64,000 nucleotides of DNA from Topomyia yanbarensis (GCF_030247195.1 NC_080671.1:469770766-469834765), one strand, 5' to 3'. Shown: positions 46,481 through 57,629, numbered from the stretch's first letter. A program made the numbers and translations. The notes: generated by a model not told the origin, from the sequence alone.

Positions 46481-46951
46481 GTTTTTCGATATGTTGTTTA
46501 CTTTCTGAGATATGGGTAATTTTGTCAAAACAGGGCTGTTTTGAAGCAAATAACATTCGAACAAGGCAACTACATTACGTGAAATAAACAGAAACAAAAA
46601 CCTTATGAAAATACCTTTCTAACAAGCTATAGATTGTCAAAATACGTTCACGAGCGGCGGAGATATTAAACATTTTGTATTTTCATTCTTCGCTTGCCAA
46701 TTTCCACTAACTAAAGCCAAGACCGTTCCATACAGAGTATTGCTTTGCTGGTTTTTAGGGTCAAAACTAAACCGATTTTGAATATCCGGGTATGCAAACA
46801 CATCTGCGTGATTCAAGGATTTTGATTCCGAAAACATTTTGTGAATTTACTTAATAATCAATTACCTATTTCTCAAAAATTAATAAGCAATTTCGTTTCA
46901 AAGACAAAATAATGTGTAAATTCACTTCAATGTGCAAATTTGTCCAGAGTT

Positions 46952-47118
46952 TTTTTTAATTTCGATTATAGAGGTTTTAACCTTAAGGTCATTCGCCTCT
47001 TCGGGTTAGAAAAATCTCTTATGTAAAATTTCTAACCCTATGTGCGGGGTCGGGACTCGAACCCAGGTGCGCTGCGTACAAGGCAATCGATTTACCATCT
47101 ACGCTACATCCACCCTCA
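46952..47118 (-). mobile_element. tRNA-derived SINE (Feilai-like) with 12-bp target duplication
   Basis: On the reverse strand the 5' part is tRNA-like: GTGGATGTAGCGTAGATGG includes an RNA polymerase III A box and GGTTCGAGTCCCGACC a B box, about 40 bases apart. A tRNA-unrelated body follows with AACCCTATGTGCGG on the complementary side, ending AAGGTTAAAACCTCTATAAT and an A-rich tail. The flanks carry TTGTCCAGAGTT at 46940-46951 and 47119-47130. Feilai is the known tRNA-related SINE of Aedes aegypti; the resemblance is from memory. As a promoter-bearing short element it depends on LINE machinery to move. It is not a functional tRNA: no acceptor stem closes. Confidence 0.85.
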
Positions 47119-47130
47119 TTGTCCAGAGTT

Positions 47131-47825
47131 GATGAATTTACCCGTTGGATTGAGCAATGCGTTGGCTCGTGAGATAAACGTTGGATGGTATATGAATACA
47201 TCAAGTAATACTCCTAGTAGTGAGAAAATAGATTTCTAATATAATTCATATTCATATTATACTCGTAGCATCACCAAGAGCAACTGTATTTTTGAATAAC
47301 AAAATTGTAGTGAAAATTTATCAGTTGCATTATTGAAAATAAAGATTTAAAGAATCAAAATTTCGCACTATAAACAAAAATAATGTCACAGCTCTAACCA
47401 TCATTTACCATTCCTCACAACTGACACTTAGTTGTACTGAAAACCCCAATATATATTTTTCATGATCAATGTGACTAAAAGTATATTTATTTGCGAAAAA
47501 ATACGACATGTAATTTCAAGAATGTTCGTGTATCAAAGCAGTGCAGGGGCACTTTCAATACTAACTGGCTTTTTGATGAATTTAAGTGCTTATTCTGGTA
47601 GTTTGAACCATTTCTTTGCAATGGTATTGCTTTGTATAGGACTCATTAACCCATATATCCAGAACGATAGTTCCGAACGAAACAATTCGCAAGTAATAAG
47701 GATGGGTGGAAAAAGACTGCATTGTAATCGACTGCATGTATGAGTTTTATGCCATCGACAATAATATAATTGCCAACATAGCCTGGACACTTGACACTCT
47801 TTTCTAGATATTTCAATGCGATTCA
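47131..47825. other. No gene recognised
   Basis: AT-rich. The frame 47462-47743 has hydrophobic stretches but no known motif. Confidence 0.4.
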
Positions 47826-47827
47826 TG

Positions 47828-49520
47828 GAAACATTCTTACATTTTTCCTGTGTTTAAAAAAGGAAGCAAATGCCCTATATCAAACTATCGCGGGATAGCT
47901 GCCTTATGTGCAGTATCTAAGCTATTTGAAATTATTGTGCTCCAATTCATCACTCACAACTGCTCTAGATACATATCTGATACCCAGCATGGTTTTATGC
48001 CCAAACGGTCAACTTCAACAAACCTTGTTTGCTATACATCTTTCATCATCAAGTCCTTACAAGCACGACTTCAGGTTGACAGCATATATACCGATTTCTC
48101 TGCTGCTTTCGATAAGATAAATCACCAGATAGCCATGGCCAAGTTCGATAGGCTTGGGTTCAATGGTTCCTTTCTGGCTTGGATCCAGTCATATTTGGCT
48201 GGTCGTGACATGACTGTGAAAATTGGAGACTGCACAACCATGCCATTCGAAGTGACCTCTGGGGTCCCACAGGGAAGTCATCTTGGACCCTTCATATTTT
48301 TACTCTATCTAAATGATTTAAACTTTTCATTGGAATGCTTTAAGTTGTCATTCACCGACGACTTCAAACTATTTCATCTAATCAAAGATTCTGAAGATAC
48401 CGATTTTCTGCAGACACAGTTGGATATTTTTTCAAGTTGGTGCAGCGTAAATAGGATGGTATTGAATCCTTCAAAATTTTCCGTTATCTCTTTCTCCCGC
48501 AAACGCACGATAATTAAATATGACTACAAGATTTCGCAAACCTTTCTCAAGCGAGAGTCATCCGTAAAAGACTTGGGGATTCTACTAGACTCTAAAATGA
48601 ATTTTAAGGATCACATAGAATATACAATTTCCAAGGCCTCTAAGTTACTGGGGTTTATTTTTCGTGTTTCGAAGAACTTCGACGATATATACTGCTTAAA
48701 GGCACTTTACTGTGCTCTGGTTCGTTCAACGCTTGAATATGGTGCTGTTATTTGGGCACCATATTACCAAATCGATTTCCAGCGCATCGAAGCTATTCAA
48801 CGCAAATTTATTCGTTTCGCTCTTCGTCGGCTTCCATGGAGAGATCCACTAAACCTCCCGAGTTACCAGGACCGCTGTCAAATTATTAATTTCGACCTGC
48901 TGTCCGTTCGACGAGATGTCTCTAAAGCTGTTTTCATTGCTGATCTGCTACAATCACGAATTGATTGCTCTAATCTCCTACAATATGTGGATTTCAATAT
49001 TCAACCTCGTAGTCTTCGATTTCCTCCCTTTTTAAGAATACCTTATGCCAGGACCAATTACGGGTATAATGAGCCATTTGCTAGTATGTGTCGTCTATTC
49101 AATCGTTGTTCTAATGTCTTTGATTTTCACTTGTCCCGAGATGTTGTAAAGCGATTGTTCCATAATACCCTGTCATATCAATAATAATCTCAGTGTTAGT
49201 TTGTAAGCGTAAATATTGTACTCGTAGTATTAGTTATAGTTTTATTTATTGTATTCATTTAATTCTTTGTATGCATTCCGATCAGTTTATTATCTTATGT
49301 ATCTTATTCGAATTATTCATTTAATTTATTTTATTCACTTTTTTCTAATATTTTTTTCTGATATTTTTCCGGTTCACACTTTTATTCATTTTAATAATCC
49401 GACTAATTTTGTTCAGTCATTCACTTTATTCATTTCATCTAGAACATTAATTAGATACAATATAATTTCTTCTATTAATTCTATTACTTTTTAATATCGC
49501 TGATTTTTTCATTTTAATAA
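47828..49520 (+). mobile_element. CR1/L2-group LINE, copy G, 5'-truncated
   Basis: Forward LINE copy starting inside the RT (WKHSYIFPVFKKGSK) and ending in an AT-rich untranslated region that merges with low-complexity DNA. It is the sister of copy E and belongs to the same family. Truncation at the RT is typical of incomplete target-primed reverse transcription. No target duplication was found. Confidence 0.85.
47850..49184 (+). pseudogene. LINE copy G: reverse transcriptase, long open frame
   Basis: A 444-residue open frame without internal stops. RT blocks: YRGIAALCAVSKLFE, TQHGFMPKRSTSTN, IYTDFSAAFDKINHQ (first catalytic D), FNGSFLAWIQSYLAG, GVPQGSHLGPFIFLLYLNDL, then LSFTDDFKLFHL at 48345-48380. 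The catalytic box reads FTDD instead of YADD or FADD: both aspartates remain, but the alanine is threonine, a single base change (GCC to ACC). The C-terminal blocks follow to NTLSYQ. The first methionine at 47850 is internal because the 5' part is missing, so the frame is a remnant even though it is open. Confidence 0.85.
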
Positions 49521-49670
49521 TTTAACTGCTTAAAAACAAACAAAATGAAAAAATGATAAAACATAGAAAACATTTTTATTGTGATAAAAATTCTTTATTT
49601 TGTTTATATTATTCATTCCATTCATTTTATTGATTTTATTAACTCTCTGTTATTTATGAACAACATTTTC
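49230..49670. repeat. TTATTCATTTTA-rich low-complexity DNA
   Basis: Repeated TTCATTTTATT and TTTATTC words, continued at 51180-51540 on the other side of the pogo-like element. The two parts were probably one AT-rich tract before later insertions. Confidence 0.6.
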
Positions 49671-49681
49671 AAATAGCTTTA

Positions 49682-49746
49682 CTGCCCATGCTCGCAAATC
49701 AGTCCCATAAAGATAGAAAACGGGACAAATATGCGTTCATGGGCAG
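49682..49746. mobile_element. 65-bp micro-MITE with TA target duplication
   Basis: The two ends are near-perfect inverted repeats (CTGCCCATG..CGCA......GTCCC), giving a hairpin with only about a 14-base loop. TA flanks at 49680-49681 and 49747-49748. It has no coding capacity and must be mobilised by a Tc1/mariner-type transposase. Confidence 0.8.
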
Positions 49747-49748
49747 TA

Positions 49749-50229
49749 TAACTTTGGGCTTGGACAAGGTTTCTTCACAGAAAAGTAAAACTAATAATTG
49801 TGACAATCACCGTTTATTTGAGCGCTAATAGTTGCAAGAAAGATCCGTAGAACTCAAGTTATTGCAATTGTTTTGATTGGATTTCACTAGAGCAGTGCTG
49901 CCAGAGACATTTTCAGTTATCGGTGAAAAATTATATTTTGATATATCTTCGTTTTCTTCAAATATTTTTGAAAACTGATAAATCTTATTAATTTGGACGG
50001 CTACCTTTTCTGTCCAAACTGTTCAAAATTTTGCAGGAGATGTGCATTAAGGATTAGTATGTAAAAAATCAGCAGCTTCTAACACTGCTAGAGAAGCATC
50101 TATCTTGATCAAAACAGGTTTTTCGTGTTTCTTTACTCTAACACTTTTAAGAAAAACGGCTTTGGTACCCTATATATGCGACAAAATAATTAGGTATGAA
50201 AGAGTTAATTTAATCCATATTATTCATAT
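49749..50229. other. No gene recognised
   Basis: AT-rich spacer without recognised motifs. Confidence 0.4.
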
Positions 50230-50231
50230 TA

Positions 50232-51175
50232 GGGTAAGGTGGGGCAAATCCGACCGTTGGGTAAACCCGACCCCCTCTGTTATCGAAAATCGAAAGCACT
50301 AAGCGAACTAATATCAATGTTGTCGTGTAGAGCATCGAAAATAATTATAATGGTGGTATGGCAGCATTTTACTAGTCTACATTGAGATGCTCAAACCTTA
50401 TTGTTGTTTTTACAACTTTTGATTTGATTTTTGTGTATCATTGACTACAGGATATTTCTTATTGTTAAAGTGAAAGCATAAAAAGTGTAAGTGGATTTAA
50501 ATTCTTTGATTAAAGGCCTACAAAGTGCATAGATGAATTTAGTCCAACTTTCTCATCATTTTTTTAATTGCATCGTAATGAAAAATGACGCGGTGGGGCA
50601 AATCCGATCTCTAAATAGTAGGGTAAATCCGACCGCTTTTTTGCTAAGAAAATGATTATTTATCAAATTGGAATATATTTTTATTGTTATTTTTTATTAT
50701 TTTTTCACAATGGTTCATAATTACAAACGAAAGATACAAAAACGTGATGAATACAGTATTCGTCTAGTAATTGCTCCGAGAAAAATGGGAATATCTTTAC
50801 GTACTACTGCTCGTGATTTGGACATTCCAAGATTGACATTGAAGTCCATTTTCTTCATGCTACAATTCAATAACATAACATTCATTGATTTATTTTCAAT
50901 GATAAATCCATATAATTTGGGTAGTATCTATACTAAATCAACCAAAAACATAGGCGGTCGGATTTACCCCACCATTTTTGAAAACTGCAAGAATGAACGT
51001 TTTCGTAAAACACTGGTATCTCAAAGTTTTCCCAAGATAGGAATACAATACTATACATTGAACGTTGTCCAGAAGTCTAACCTTTAATTTGGTATATAAA
51101 ACGATTTGATCCGATGTAAAATGAGCATTTTACAGCCAAAACCATTTACTAGGTCGGATTTGCCACACCCTACCC
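50232..51175 (+). mobile_element. Pogo-like element keeping a Psq-type DNA-binding N-terminus
   Basis: The ends are inverted copies of GGGTAAGGTGGGGCAAATCC with a few differences (right end complement GGGTAGGGTGTGGCAAATCC), flanked by TA at 50230-50231 and 51176-51177. Related phrases occur inside near 50590-50635 and 50950-50970. The 944-bp length is far below that of an autonomous pogo element. It sits in the TTCATTTTA-rich tract and so inserted there. TA targets and the Psq domain inside support the pogo assignment. Confidence 0.85.
50710..51087 (+). pseudogene. Truncated pogo-type transposase, Psq HTH region
   Basis: The ATG at 50710 starts MVHNYKRKIQKRDEYSIRLV, then MGISLRTTARDLDIPRLTLK. 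This is the pattern of the N-terminal helix-turn-helix of pogo/Tigger transposases (start M.R.YKRK, then a G.SLR.AA...GIP.STL core), which in full transposases is followed by a CENP-B-type HTH and a DDD catalytic domain. About 45 residues match; the remainder to the stop (ending VVQKSNL) shows no CENP-B or DDE motif. The ORF also opens 14 codons upstream (50668) with a hydrophobic run, but the ATG at 50710 fits the domain. It might still bind the element's ends, which is inference. Confidence 0.65.
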
Positions 51176-51177
51176 TA

Positions 51178-51540
51178 TTTATTTTATTATTCCAATTTTT
51201 TATGGTTTTATTCATATTATTTATTTCAATCATTTTATTAAATGGTTAGTTTTTCACAGTTCACATATTTTATTCATTTTCTTAATTTTATCAATTCGGT
51301 TTTGCCAGTCCTTTATGTTATTGTATGATAGCTTATTATCCTGAAACTATTTAATTTTCTCTCTTAATTTCATTACGTTTTAATATCGTCTAATTTTAAT
51401 TTGAGCTAATTTGATTTATTTATTTTATTAATTTGATTTATGTTAATCATTCTATTCATTTTATGAATAACTTTTTTATTTTAAATTTTTTGTTTTATTA
51501 TTTTTCTTTAATTTATTCAGTATATTCGAAGCGTTATTCG
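51178..51540. repeat. TTATTCATTTTA-rich low-complexity DNA, second part
   Basis: Same word use as 49230-49670; separated from it by the micro-MITE, spacer and pogo-like insertion. Confidence 0.6.
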
Positions 51541-52044
51541 TGCACATCTCACATTTAGTTGCTTGTAAATTTAGCGTGTGATCGGCAAGCTAATGAATAA
51601 TACAACAGTGATATGTGTAAGAAATGTCTCATCTCACTGATAGGTGGATTAAATCGGTTTTTCGTCAAAATTTTCATATTAATGAATTTGTTAATAATTT
51701 TTTTCAGGTGAAAATGGTCTTTATTTGGGAAAAATCATTCCTGTTTCCAAAAAGAAGAAAATTCAAGGATACATATACACTATTATTTTTTTTTAGTTTT
51801 ATGCTTCCAGTTGAGCTGTTGGACTGGAATCGTTGTTACGGCAAACCTCTTTGTAAAAAAACGCGCTTTGCGAAAATTGCTATAACTTCGACAATTATTA
51901 ATATTTTTATGTTCTCAAGAGGATTTTGCAAATTGGACATTGTACTACGCTAGACGTATAACAAGAATTTCATAAAAATATGGCTACATACCTATACTTA
52001 AATTCAAACTTTTCCCTTTTTCCCGCACCTTAACATGTATAACC
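51541..52044. other. Repeat edge without gene
   Basis: Contains TAGGTGGATTAAATCGG (51642), matching the flank of the repeat at 42290, so this is likely the far end of the same dispersed family as 45940-46480. No gene. Confidence 0.45.
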
Positions 52045-52612
52045 CCTTAATTGATGTAAATTTTTATCAAACTTTTTATGGACATATCTACTAAAGTCAT
52101 TTTTTTATGTAACTAATATACCATGTTAATCTTTATGAAGTAGTGAAATGGTTCTACATCGGAATATTGCAATAATTATTTATAAAATTAGTACGACATT
52201 GAACGCAAGAACTAATGTTGGTGAGACTTGACCAAGATTTTATGGGAGACCTGACCAAGTGCCAATAAACCGAAGAAAGATACAAAATTTTTGATACTTA
52301 CTATTCTTTCGTATCTACTGTGAATGTTAATAACGTTACAAAAAAATCCCACCTTAAATACTAATCTAAATCTTTTTAGTATAGTCAACAAAGTTATCAG
52401 TTATATGGCTGATTTTATGACACGTGAACCTGCAATGTAATCAGTACAGTTAATCCCAAAAAAATCAAAGCTCATGAAATACAATCGTTTTATATTTTTA
52501 ACTAGTACAAAGGACCTCAACAATATGGTAAAAATGATAACAGTATGTTTTATACCATTGTTTTTTGTTCTGATATTTCAAAATTCTCTTGGTCAAGTCT
52601 CCCCGCGGTGGG
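52045..52612 (+). mobile_element. GACTTGACC family, copy 2, right part
   Basis: Resumes at TTAATTGATGTAAATTTTTA, the next stretch of copy 1, and follows it through GGTGAGACTTGACCAAG and CCTGACCAAGTGCC to TCTTGGTCAAGTCTCCCC near 52608. The last ~200 bp present in copy 1 are absent, so the right end is truncated or deleted. Confidence 0.75.
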
Positions 52613-52705
52613 GATTATTATATTTGTTAACATTAAACTATTAAGGAAAAGAATGTAGTATATCATAGTTTGAAACATATATTGTCCTTGTTAAATGCGA
52701 ATAAC

Positions 52706-52961
52706 TCTAGACCAACACGAGAAAAGGGTGGAAGTCCGAATGAGAGTCTCTCTTTGTTTACTCTCTCTTCCGTAAATAACTCGGCCGCTTCTACGTTTGC
52801 TCCTTAACTCTTAGCATAAAATGCTAGATGACATCAGAGTCTTTCAATATTTATTGAAACAATGTTGGAAAGTTTTATGTTGACGCCATAATAATCGAAA
52901 GAGAAAAAAACACAGAGAGGCTCTCATTTGGACTTCCGCCCATTTCACATGTTGGTCTAGA
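52706..52961. mobile_element. 256-bp MITE with ~47-bp terminal inverted repeats
   Basis: Ends TCTAGACCAACACGAGAAAA and the complement of TTCTAGACCAACATGTGAAA continue inward as GGTGGAAGTCCGAATGAGAG against GGCGGAAGTCCAAATGAGAG, then CTCTCT. No coding frame. The flanks show AACT-like words but the exact target duplication is unsettled, so the superfamily is unknown. Confidence 0.8.
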
Positions 52962-53975
52962 ACTTATAACCAAGCTTCGTTTGGTTCACGATTATAAAGT
53001 TCCAAATATTCGTAAGCTAGAGATACAATGTTAGAAAAAAAAACTGAACCTGTATGTTTTGGGCTGAATCATCTGAGGAACCAACATCCAAAAAACTGAT
53101 TAAATACATATCGATGTTTGAATATCCTCGATTTCCCTAAATATATAAAGCATCGTGAACGCAAGTTCAAATTCTTTCCTCTCAAACCTCAACAGAATCA
53201 ATTTAACGGTACTTGTTGCCTAATGTCCGCTCCACAAGCCATATGTTCCTAACTGACGTAGCGAAATACGCTGAAAACCGCTAATGTGGCCAGATGAATT
53301 ATATATTCAGATTCAGCATTATACCATGAATCTGAATGATTCAACAGCTTGTATGTTCGTGAACCAAATCCACCAAATAATCAACCAAGCAACAAGAGAT
53401 CACTATTCAAGAGAGAAGAGCAAACTGATATACTCTCTCTCTCAATGATACTCACAACTGTTCATCATTATAATGATACGTGCTTATGCAAGCATGTGTG
53501 GTAAATTCGTTCCCGTTTCTGTTTCCTCGTATTGTTGCTTCGGTATCCATACCTGCAATTCATTCGGTTGGGATGAGGCAAGTGTTTTACTGAACTGTAT
53601 TGTGGTTCGTTCGGATTGAACTTGAATGAATGGTGAAAACTCTGCTTAGCATAAATTAGGTAAACAGAAAGTTTAAGTAAAATCGAAGCTACACTTACTT
53701 CGGTGTTAGAACAACAAGAGAACATTCGAAGAATAGTTTTCTAAATTGATGGTACAGACAGCAATACGCGGAACCGGATCTATGATTTAGCATGTACAGT
53801 TCTAAGCACATCATGTACACAAATGACCCCCGGTGGCTGTTGGTATGGGATCACTGGAAACCCTCTAGTAAAATATCACATACAATTGCAATCCCCCAAC
53901 ACAACTACCATTCACCCCCTCAAAACAGTCGACATAAATACCATCACGGCCAACTCATTGGACCCATCTCAGTCA
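52962..53975. other. No gene recognised
   Basis: The frame 53468-53725 (reverse) has no known domain. There are CT-rich microrepeats near 53435. Confidence 0.4.
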
Positions 53976-53978
53976 TCA

Positions 53979-54052
53979 CACCAAAAAAATCTGAATTTTA
54001 TCGTTAATGTAATTCCAAATTTGTCACAATCTAACAAACTGTAATTCTAGGT
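53979..54052. repeat. Short repeat related to the 60.04-kb MITE
   Basis: About 70 bp starting CACACCAAAAAAATCTGAAT and running to CTGTAATTCTAGGTGTGTG resemble the left end of the element at 60046-60362 (same order, about 75 percent match by eye). Both ends carry CACACC in inverse orientation. Confidence 0.55.
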
Positions 54053-54138
54053 GTGTGCCTAACCCCTAGATGTTCGTGGCACCCAGTCACCTCCCGGCCT
54101 CAAAGCACAGACGACAGTCGTTCACGCACGGAAAGAAG

Positions 54139-54540
54139 CGCTCTCTTCTGCTCCGGCCCTGACCACGAATGTACCGGACCCCACCGACGAGCCTTCAGCG
54201 GTTTCCGGCGCAGGGGGCCCGGCTTCCCCATGGGCAAGTTCAACCATATCCTTTCCCAACCACGAATAGATATAAGGCCCTGAATCTTTTTTTCAGAAAG
54301 CCCTCCCTGCGTTACTTCCAGCAACAACTCAGACACAGCGCACTAGCAGACCCATTGCCAAGCTCATCGCGGTCTTCGTTGCCATACCCCATATCTTCCG
54401 AATCAAGAGACGGCACGCCCCTGGAGAAAGCCCTCTCCTCTGCACCGGCCCCGCCTGCGGACGTACCGGCTTGCACCCAAGGGCCTTCGGTGGCTTTTGG
54501 TGGAAGAGGCCCGGATCCCCATCGGGCAAGTCCAACCACT
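54139..54540 (+). repeat. Two ~110-bp diverged units 290 bp apart in I-element 5' region
   Basis: The unit CTCTTCTGCTCCGGCCCTGA ... GGGCAAGTTCAACCA (about 54139-54246) recurs as CTCTCCTCTGCACCGGCCCC ... GGGCAAGTCCAACCA (about 54429-54537). Tandem repeats at LINE 5' ends can be promoter monomers; here they could instead be part of a duplicated ORF1 segment. Confidence 0.65.
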
Positions 54541-54824
54541 TAATGTACCTATCCCGTACGGTCCTCAGCCCATTTCAGACGACCCATCTTTAAACGGCTC
54601 CCGGGACCCCTCCGTTGAGCGGTCTCTCGACCTGGCATCACAATGCAAGCGCCCAACGAAGATACGATGGAGCACCGACACACGGAACCACACTCAATCT
54701 CAGTACACGATACACACGCATTAGCAGCTCCGATACCAACTACCACCCGCAGCGCAGCTCGCTGACGCTCTAGTAAAATGCCAACTGGCTGAGAAGGAAT
54801 CTAGGGACCTCCAGCCCCACATCA

Positions 54825-55600
54825 CCCGATATAACATCATCGTACTTGCCATCCAAGAAACTAATACCCCCGAGGGCACCGACGTCTGCAGGTGGCTTGA
54901 AATTCGCTACACATGGCAGTCCCGGACTGGTGAAAACATCTTCCAAACCGTCCGATGGCTACTAGAGCCCATATTCCCGGGGAAGAAATCCGGCTGAACA
55001 GTCAGCTAATGGCGATCGCAAGAAGAATCCGTAAACCCGTCTCGTGCACAGTGGCCAGGGAGTTGGAAAGAAAGTAAACCAACTGATACGACAAATCCCG
55101 ATCCCTTCCTCATCATGGGCGATTTCAACGCACAACGCCCCGCCTGCGGATCACGCTGACCCAACCGCCGCGCAACGAAACACTAAAAACCGTTGAGAAC
55201 AATGGAGTCATCATCCTTAACGCGGAAGCTCGACCTTCACCAGAGGATCAGCTATACTACAAATAGACTCTCTATCTGCTCCAGCTCCCTGGCGACCGAC
55301 TGCCTCTCGTCCCCGCTCCCGTACTCTTGTAGAAGCGACCCCCAACCCCGTCCTTGTTACACACAAATCAGCCTCTACCCGCCGCAGATGATGGCTCTAC
55401 AAAGAAACCGATCGGACCCGCTTCGACGAAGCCTTCAAGGACAACTTTGATACTGGGCTACCCGGTTCAATCACTTTCACAAGCTCCGTAACGACGCACG
55501 GAAAACAATCACCGAGGCCAAACCACCAAGCTGGAACTTATTCATAGACGAAATCCACCTCGACTCGTCCACCGCAGAAATCTGGCGATGAGTGAATGCA
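54825..55600 (+). pseudogene. I-clade LINE endonuclease and linker
   Basis: Readable motifs in changing frames: YNIIVLAIQET (catalytic E), DPFLIMGDFNAQRPACGSR (catalytic D and N), PNRRATKH, and then, after the end of the endonuclease, KLRNDARKTITEAKPPSWNL and EIWR.VNALCGK. They line up with the same blocks in the 1-2560 element. At least six stops or frame changes occur. No start codon can be chosen. Confidence 0.7.
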
Positions 55601-56009
55601 CTCTGTGGAAAGACGTGCAACACCAGGGGGTTCTCGACGGATATCGGATGCTGTCGAACTGGAACGGTACTTCTCCTCGTTCTCCGCAACCGCTTCGCTC
55701 TCACAAAATTCGAGGCCAGGAAAAACCTACTGGAGGCTGCCTCCGTGACATTGTTCCCCGATTCGTTACTATTGTGGAACCAGCTCTTCTCACCGACGAT
55801 CTCACTCAGAGGCGAGAAAAGGCCACCTGGGTTTGAAACATCGATACCTAACACCATCTGGAAAAAGAGTTCTCTAGTGCTACAACCGTACCAGGGAGGG
55901 TGAGCCCCTAACGAATTCATATCCATCGAGTCCGGTGGCAATTGCCCTGGCTGACCCCCCTCTCATCGGGCCTGATAACATCATTCACATGCATTACGTC
56001 CTTCGTCAA

Positions 56010-57308
56010 CAACTTCCAAGCAGAGCGAGATGCAATCGAGGTTCCGGTCCGTTTAGAGAATTTTGTGGCGATGTGGAATAAATTCAACGAGGTACAGGCC
56101 GAGTTAGAGAGCATGGAGGAATCTGAGGAGACTATGGAGTCATACCTGAAGGAACGAACAGAATTCGAGAAGTCATACTACCCTGTCAAGGGTAAGCTGC
56201 TGCTTTACAATAAACCCAACACAGATCCTCAAGACTCTTATCGTCGGCTTCAGGAGTCATCCTCGCAAATTCCCCACATGAAATTGCCAGATGTGCGGCT
56301 GCCTGTATTTAGTGGAGATTTCGAAACATGGCTCAATTTCCATGACCTTTTCCTATCGCTCGTCCACTCCTCAGCGCACTTATCTACAATCCAAAAAATT
56401 TACCTATTGCAGTTCCTCTTTGCCGGGCGAGGCGCTCAAGTTGATACAAACAATTTCCATCTGCAATGAACAATACCCGGTGGCGGTGAAAATGCTTGAA
56501 GACCACTTTTCCAATCCACGTCGACTAAAACGCACTTACTTGCAGTCCCTATTCGACTTCTCATGCATAAAGCTAGGAACGGCTTCAGAGTTACATTCGC
56601 CCATCGAAAAATTTATAGCAAACGTGAAAATTTACAAGCAACTTGGAGAGCGCACCGAGCACTGGGACGTATTGATTATTCATTTACTCAGCACTCGTTT
56701 GGACATGGTTACAAGGAGAGATTGGGAGGAGCATACTGAGATGAATCAAACAACGAAGTTTAGCCAGTTGATCGAGTTTCTTCAACACCGAGTGAATGTT
56801 CTGCAAACGGTGGTCTATAAATCTGGAGATTCACAACAGCTGCCGTCAGCTGTGACAAGGCCCGTCAGGCGACGTTCTGGATATTATGGATCAGCACAAG
56901 GAAACTCGAGTGGCTGCATAGCGTGTTTAGGTCCACATTCCCTTTATCAATGCGGAACATTTTCAAACTACGCCGCATACGAGAAAGAACAATTTGTTTC
57001 TTTGGAACCAGTTGTGTAGGAATTGCTTACGTAGAGGACATATGGCAAAGAATTGTAGTTCGGAAAGTATCTGTCGAAAATGCCGTGGTCGCCACCACAC
57101 CCAGCTATGTACAATCCAGAGAATCGAGGTAAGTAGTCAAACAGCTTCAATTTCACTACAATTAGATCACTCAAATTTAACGACGTTACCTACCAACCAA
57201 GGCACAGTTTCTTCTACACCAGCTGCACACACGGGGTAACAAGTTGCAACGCGCATGGTGAAGGTGCGAGCAAGATTTTGTTGGCAACAGCTATTATTAT
57301 TCTAATAG
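56010..57308 (+). pseudogene. BEL/Pao gag with zinc knuckles, start of protease (part 1)
   Basis: Gag packages retrotransposon RNA. The forward strand shows a coiled N-terminal region (NKFNEVQAELESMEESEETM), the gag core MKLPDVRLPVFSGDFETWLN and FHDLFLSLVHSSAHLSTIQK, then in the next frame LEDHFSNPRRLKRTYLQSLF and LIEFLQHRVNVLQTV, typical of the BEL/Pao gag (DUF1759-like). Two CCHC-type knuckles are visible: CIACLGPHSLYQC region and C.NCLRRGHMAKNCSS with CRKCRGRHHTQLC. The protease begins SKILLATAI before the hAT interruption at 57308. Frameshifts near 56440 and 57000 break it. There is no LTR in view. Confidence 0.8.
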
Positions 57309-57629
57309 CAATGTTGCAAATATTCTTCGCCGAACTAGTTCATTCGTTCATCATCGATGCGATATTCGTCGTGTCATTCACCCATGCCTCGAATAACGCT
57401 GCGCCGTTCGTCACACGAAAGCACAGAATCATCGAAAATGAATAATACAAACAAACAAAAAATCCGAATCTGATGACTGCTGTTCGCTGCTTGTTCGCAT
57501 CGTTGTTTGTTGAATTTAGCCATTCATGCAATGTTCATCTTCACGCATCGTTCGGATCGGCACACGAATGGCTTAGGTGATAATCGCCACTAGCCATTCT
57601 TCGCTAAGGATTCTTCGTTCTTCATTCCT

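Larger units (their letters stand above)
54053..56005 (+). mobile_element. I-clade non-LTR retrotransposon, forward copy, 3'-truncated
   Basis: GC-rich compared with the flanks. It has a proline-rich ORF1-like region (54053-54750), an endonuclease (about 54825-55250), and the linker leading to RT up to about 56005, with frequent frame breaks. It ends near GPDNIIHMHYVLRQQ, the RT entry motif, just where BEL/Pao gag coding begins. LINEs are usually lost from the 5' side, so loss of the 3' side suggests recombination or deletion at 56.0 kb. It is related to the element at 1-2560. Confidence 0.75.

Noticed and set aside
47045..47115. Possible tRNA gene on the reverse strand (A and B box-like sequences)
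   Set aside because: The body continues into a non-tRNA region with an A-rich tail and a 12-bp target duplication, so it is a SINE; no acceptor stem pairs.
45915..52044. piggyBac insertion at TTAA splitting the GACTTGACC element, copy 2
   Set aside because: TTA(A) flanks the break, but the ends read CCC at the left and CCCC at the right, which are not inverted repeats, and several unrelated elements lie between.
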